Positions 6,131 to 6,718 of a DNA stretch of 6,718 nucleotides are shown here, in pieces. The stretch is from contig JASJEI010000374.1 in NCBI GenBank assembly GCA_030064795.1, forward strand, positions 1 to 6,718. The letters run 5' to 3'. Positions within the stretch are counted from its first letter, which is position 1. Every line of letters starts with the position of its first letter. This DNA comes from Pleurocapsa sp. MO_226.B13 (GTDB taxonomy: Bacteria; Cyanobacteriota; Cyanobacteriia; Cyanobacteriales; Xenococcaceae). The notes below the pieces were generated by a model. The model ran no database searches, was not told where the DNA came from, and saw only the letters and a program-made list of their open reading frames with translations. The translations under genes and the position numbers were made by a program.

Positions 6131-6598
6131 GTGAATAAAATCCCCAAAGCTTTTAAAAGCAATCAGCAGTTTGAGAATAGCTTCGCTTATCGCCAGACAA
6201 GCATATTGTCTCAACTGCCTCGTTTACCGATTAATTCTAGTTCTGAATTAGGGTGGAAAACTATTCAGATTACGCATTATCGTCAACCAGCTTTCGAGAT
6301 TCCCGAACATAATTTAGATTGTCATGGAATTTATCTTAATGCAGGTAAAACCGTCAGGCTAAAGCAGAAAATTGCAGGTAAAACGATTACATCTAATTCT
6401 GTTCCAGAAGACTTTGGTATTTATCCCGCACAAATTAGTCAGTCATTTGCTTGGAACTCAGAAGCAGACTTTTTACTGATTTATTTGGAAGCCGATTTAA
6501 TAACTAAGCTGGGCTACGAACTTTATCAAAGCAATAGTGTAGAACTAATACCTCAGATTGAAACTTCCTTCGATCCTTTGATTCAACAGATTCAGTAG
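6131..6598 (+). pseudogene. AraC-family regulator, N-terminal sensor domain only (HTH lost)
   Basis: A 155-codon frame opens with GTG at 6131 and ends at TAG 6596-6598. No other usual start lies between it and the upstream in-frame TGA at 6065-6067. Its sequence follows the N-terminal cupin-like sensing domain of a large group of cyanobacterial AraC regulators: LGWKTIQITHYRQPAFEIPEH (40-60), YLNAGKTVRLKQKIAGK (68-84), a GIYPAQ turn near 97, and the domain end ELIPQIETSFDPLIQQI. Intact members run to nearly 300 residues and continue with two AraC helix-turn-helix motifs. Here the frame stops after IQQIQ, and no HTH coding is found in any frame of the remaining 120 bases. It is therefore a truncated remnant, although a ligand-binding fragment could still be made. 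It follows the amidase by 79 bp on the same strand and may once have regulated a neighbouring gene. Confidence 0.68.
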
Positions 6599-6654
6599 AT
6601 GGACAAGTTTTTGATTAGGGCGATCGCTATGCTGAGAGACTTGACTTTTTCAAC

Positions 6655-6666
6655 TACTAATTAGTA
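6655..6666. repeat. 12-bp palindrome TACTAATTAGTA
   Basis: TACTAATTAGTA is a perfect palindrome, followed at once by another TACTAA-like step (CTAATG). It is the only structured element I see in the 120 bases after the truncated AraC gene. TTGACT at 6641-6646 lies 18 bp before TACTAA (6665-6670), a weak promoter-like pair that would point off the right edge. The link to any gene is unknown. Confidence 0.3.
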
Positions 6667-6718
6667 CTAATGTTTGAAGATCTAAGATGAAAAATAAGTA
6701 TTGCTTATATTTGTAAAC

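Larger units (their letters stand above)
1324..6627. repeat. Twelve dispersed HIP1 octamers (GCGATCGC)
   Basis: Exact GCGATCGC copies begin at 1324, 1447, 1801, 1887, 3487, 3741, 3846, 4084, 4325, 4894, 5995 and 6620. An octamer is expected about once per 65 kb in random sequence of even composition, so this is strong enrichment and the main evidence for a cyanobacterial host. They fall in mtnA (four), tetR (one), the phosphotransferase (four), the amidase (two) and the tail after the AraC remnant (one). None lies in the M50-like gene or the TolC-like gene. Confidence 0.9.

Noticed and set aside
6650..6718. End of a minus-strand gene at the right edge (about 22 open codons ending TGA)
   Set aside because: Too short to judge, AT-rich and without any recognisable motif.
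1..6718. CRISPR array, tRNA, rRNA or insertion sequence
   Set aside because: I saw no regularly spaced direct repeats, cloverleaf-like sequence, rRNA segments, transposase frames or paired terminal inverted repeats.

Overview
This window looks like chromosomal DNA from a cyanobacterium, probably a moderately AT-rich unicellular or pseudofilamentous type. The best clue is 12 copies of the octamer GCGATCGC (HIP1), a dispersed palindrome over-represented in many cyanobacterial genomes. The short or weak ribosome binding sites fit this, as does a truncated AraC-family regulator of a type I recognise from cyanobacteria. I cannot name the genus or species.

Layout, left to right. (1) 1-900, minus: the first 300 residues of a membrane zinc metalloprotease-like protein (M50 type, HEIGH motif) that runs off the left edge. 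It contains a perfect 13-4-13 bp inverted repeat near the edge. (2) 1050-2114, minus: mtnA, the methylthioribose-1-phosphate isomerase of methionine salvage. (3) 2115-2359: a divergent intergenic region with a candidate mtnA promoter, two 12-bp palindromes and an orphan, perfect Shine-Dalgarno sequence. (4) 2360-2941, plus: an unrecognised 193-residue protein with an N-terminal membrane or signal segment and a C-terminal helix resembling the TolC outer-membrane efflux repeat. (5) 2961-4495, minus: a likely two-gene unit, an aminoglycoside-phosphotransferase-fold kinase followed 32 bp later by a TetR-family regulator. (6) 4496-4581: a short divergent control region with two tandem copies of a 17-bp inverted repeat exactly 20 bp apart. 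The second copy covers a perfect TATAAT box facing the amidase. (7) 4582-6051, plus: an amidase-signature hydrolase. (8) 6131-6598, plus: the sensor half of an AraC-family regulator with no DNA-binding domain, probably a pseudogene. (9) 6599-6718: no gene recognised.

The most coherent unit is 2961-6051. A TetR repressor, a small-molecule kinase and an amidase are arranged divergently around a doubled operator-like site. The simplest reading is that the TetR protein represses both its own operon and the amidase, and that an unknown amide- or amine-type ligand relieves this. That is inference. The paired operator and its overlap with the -10 box are visible directly. The left half (mtnA, M50 protein, TolC-like protein) has no evident functional link to it.
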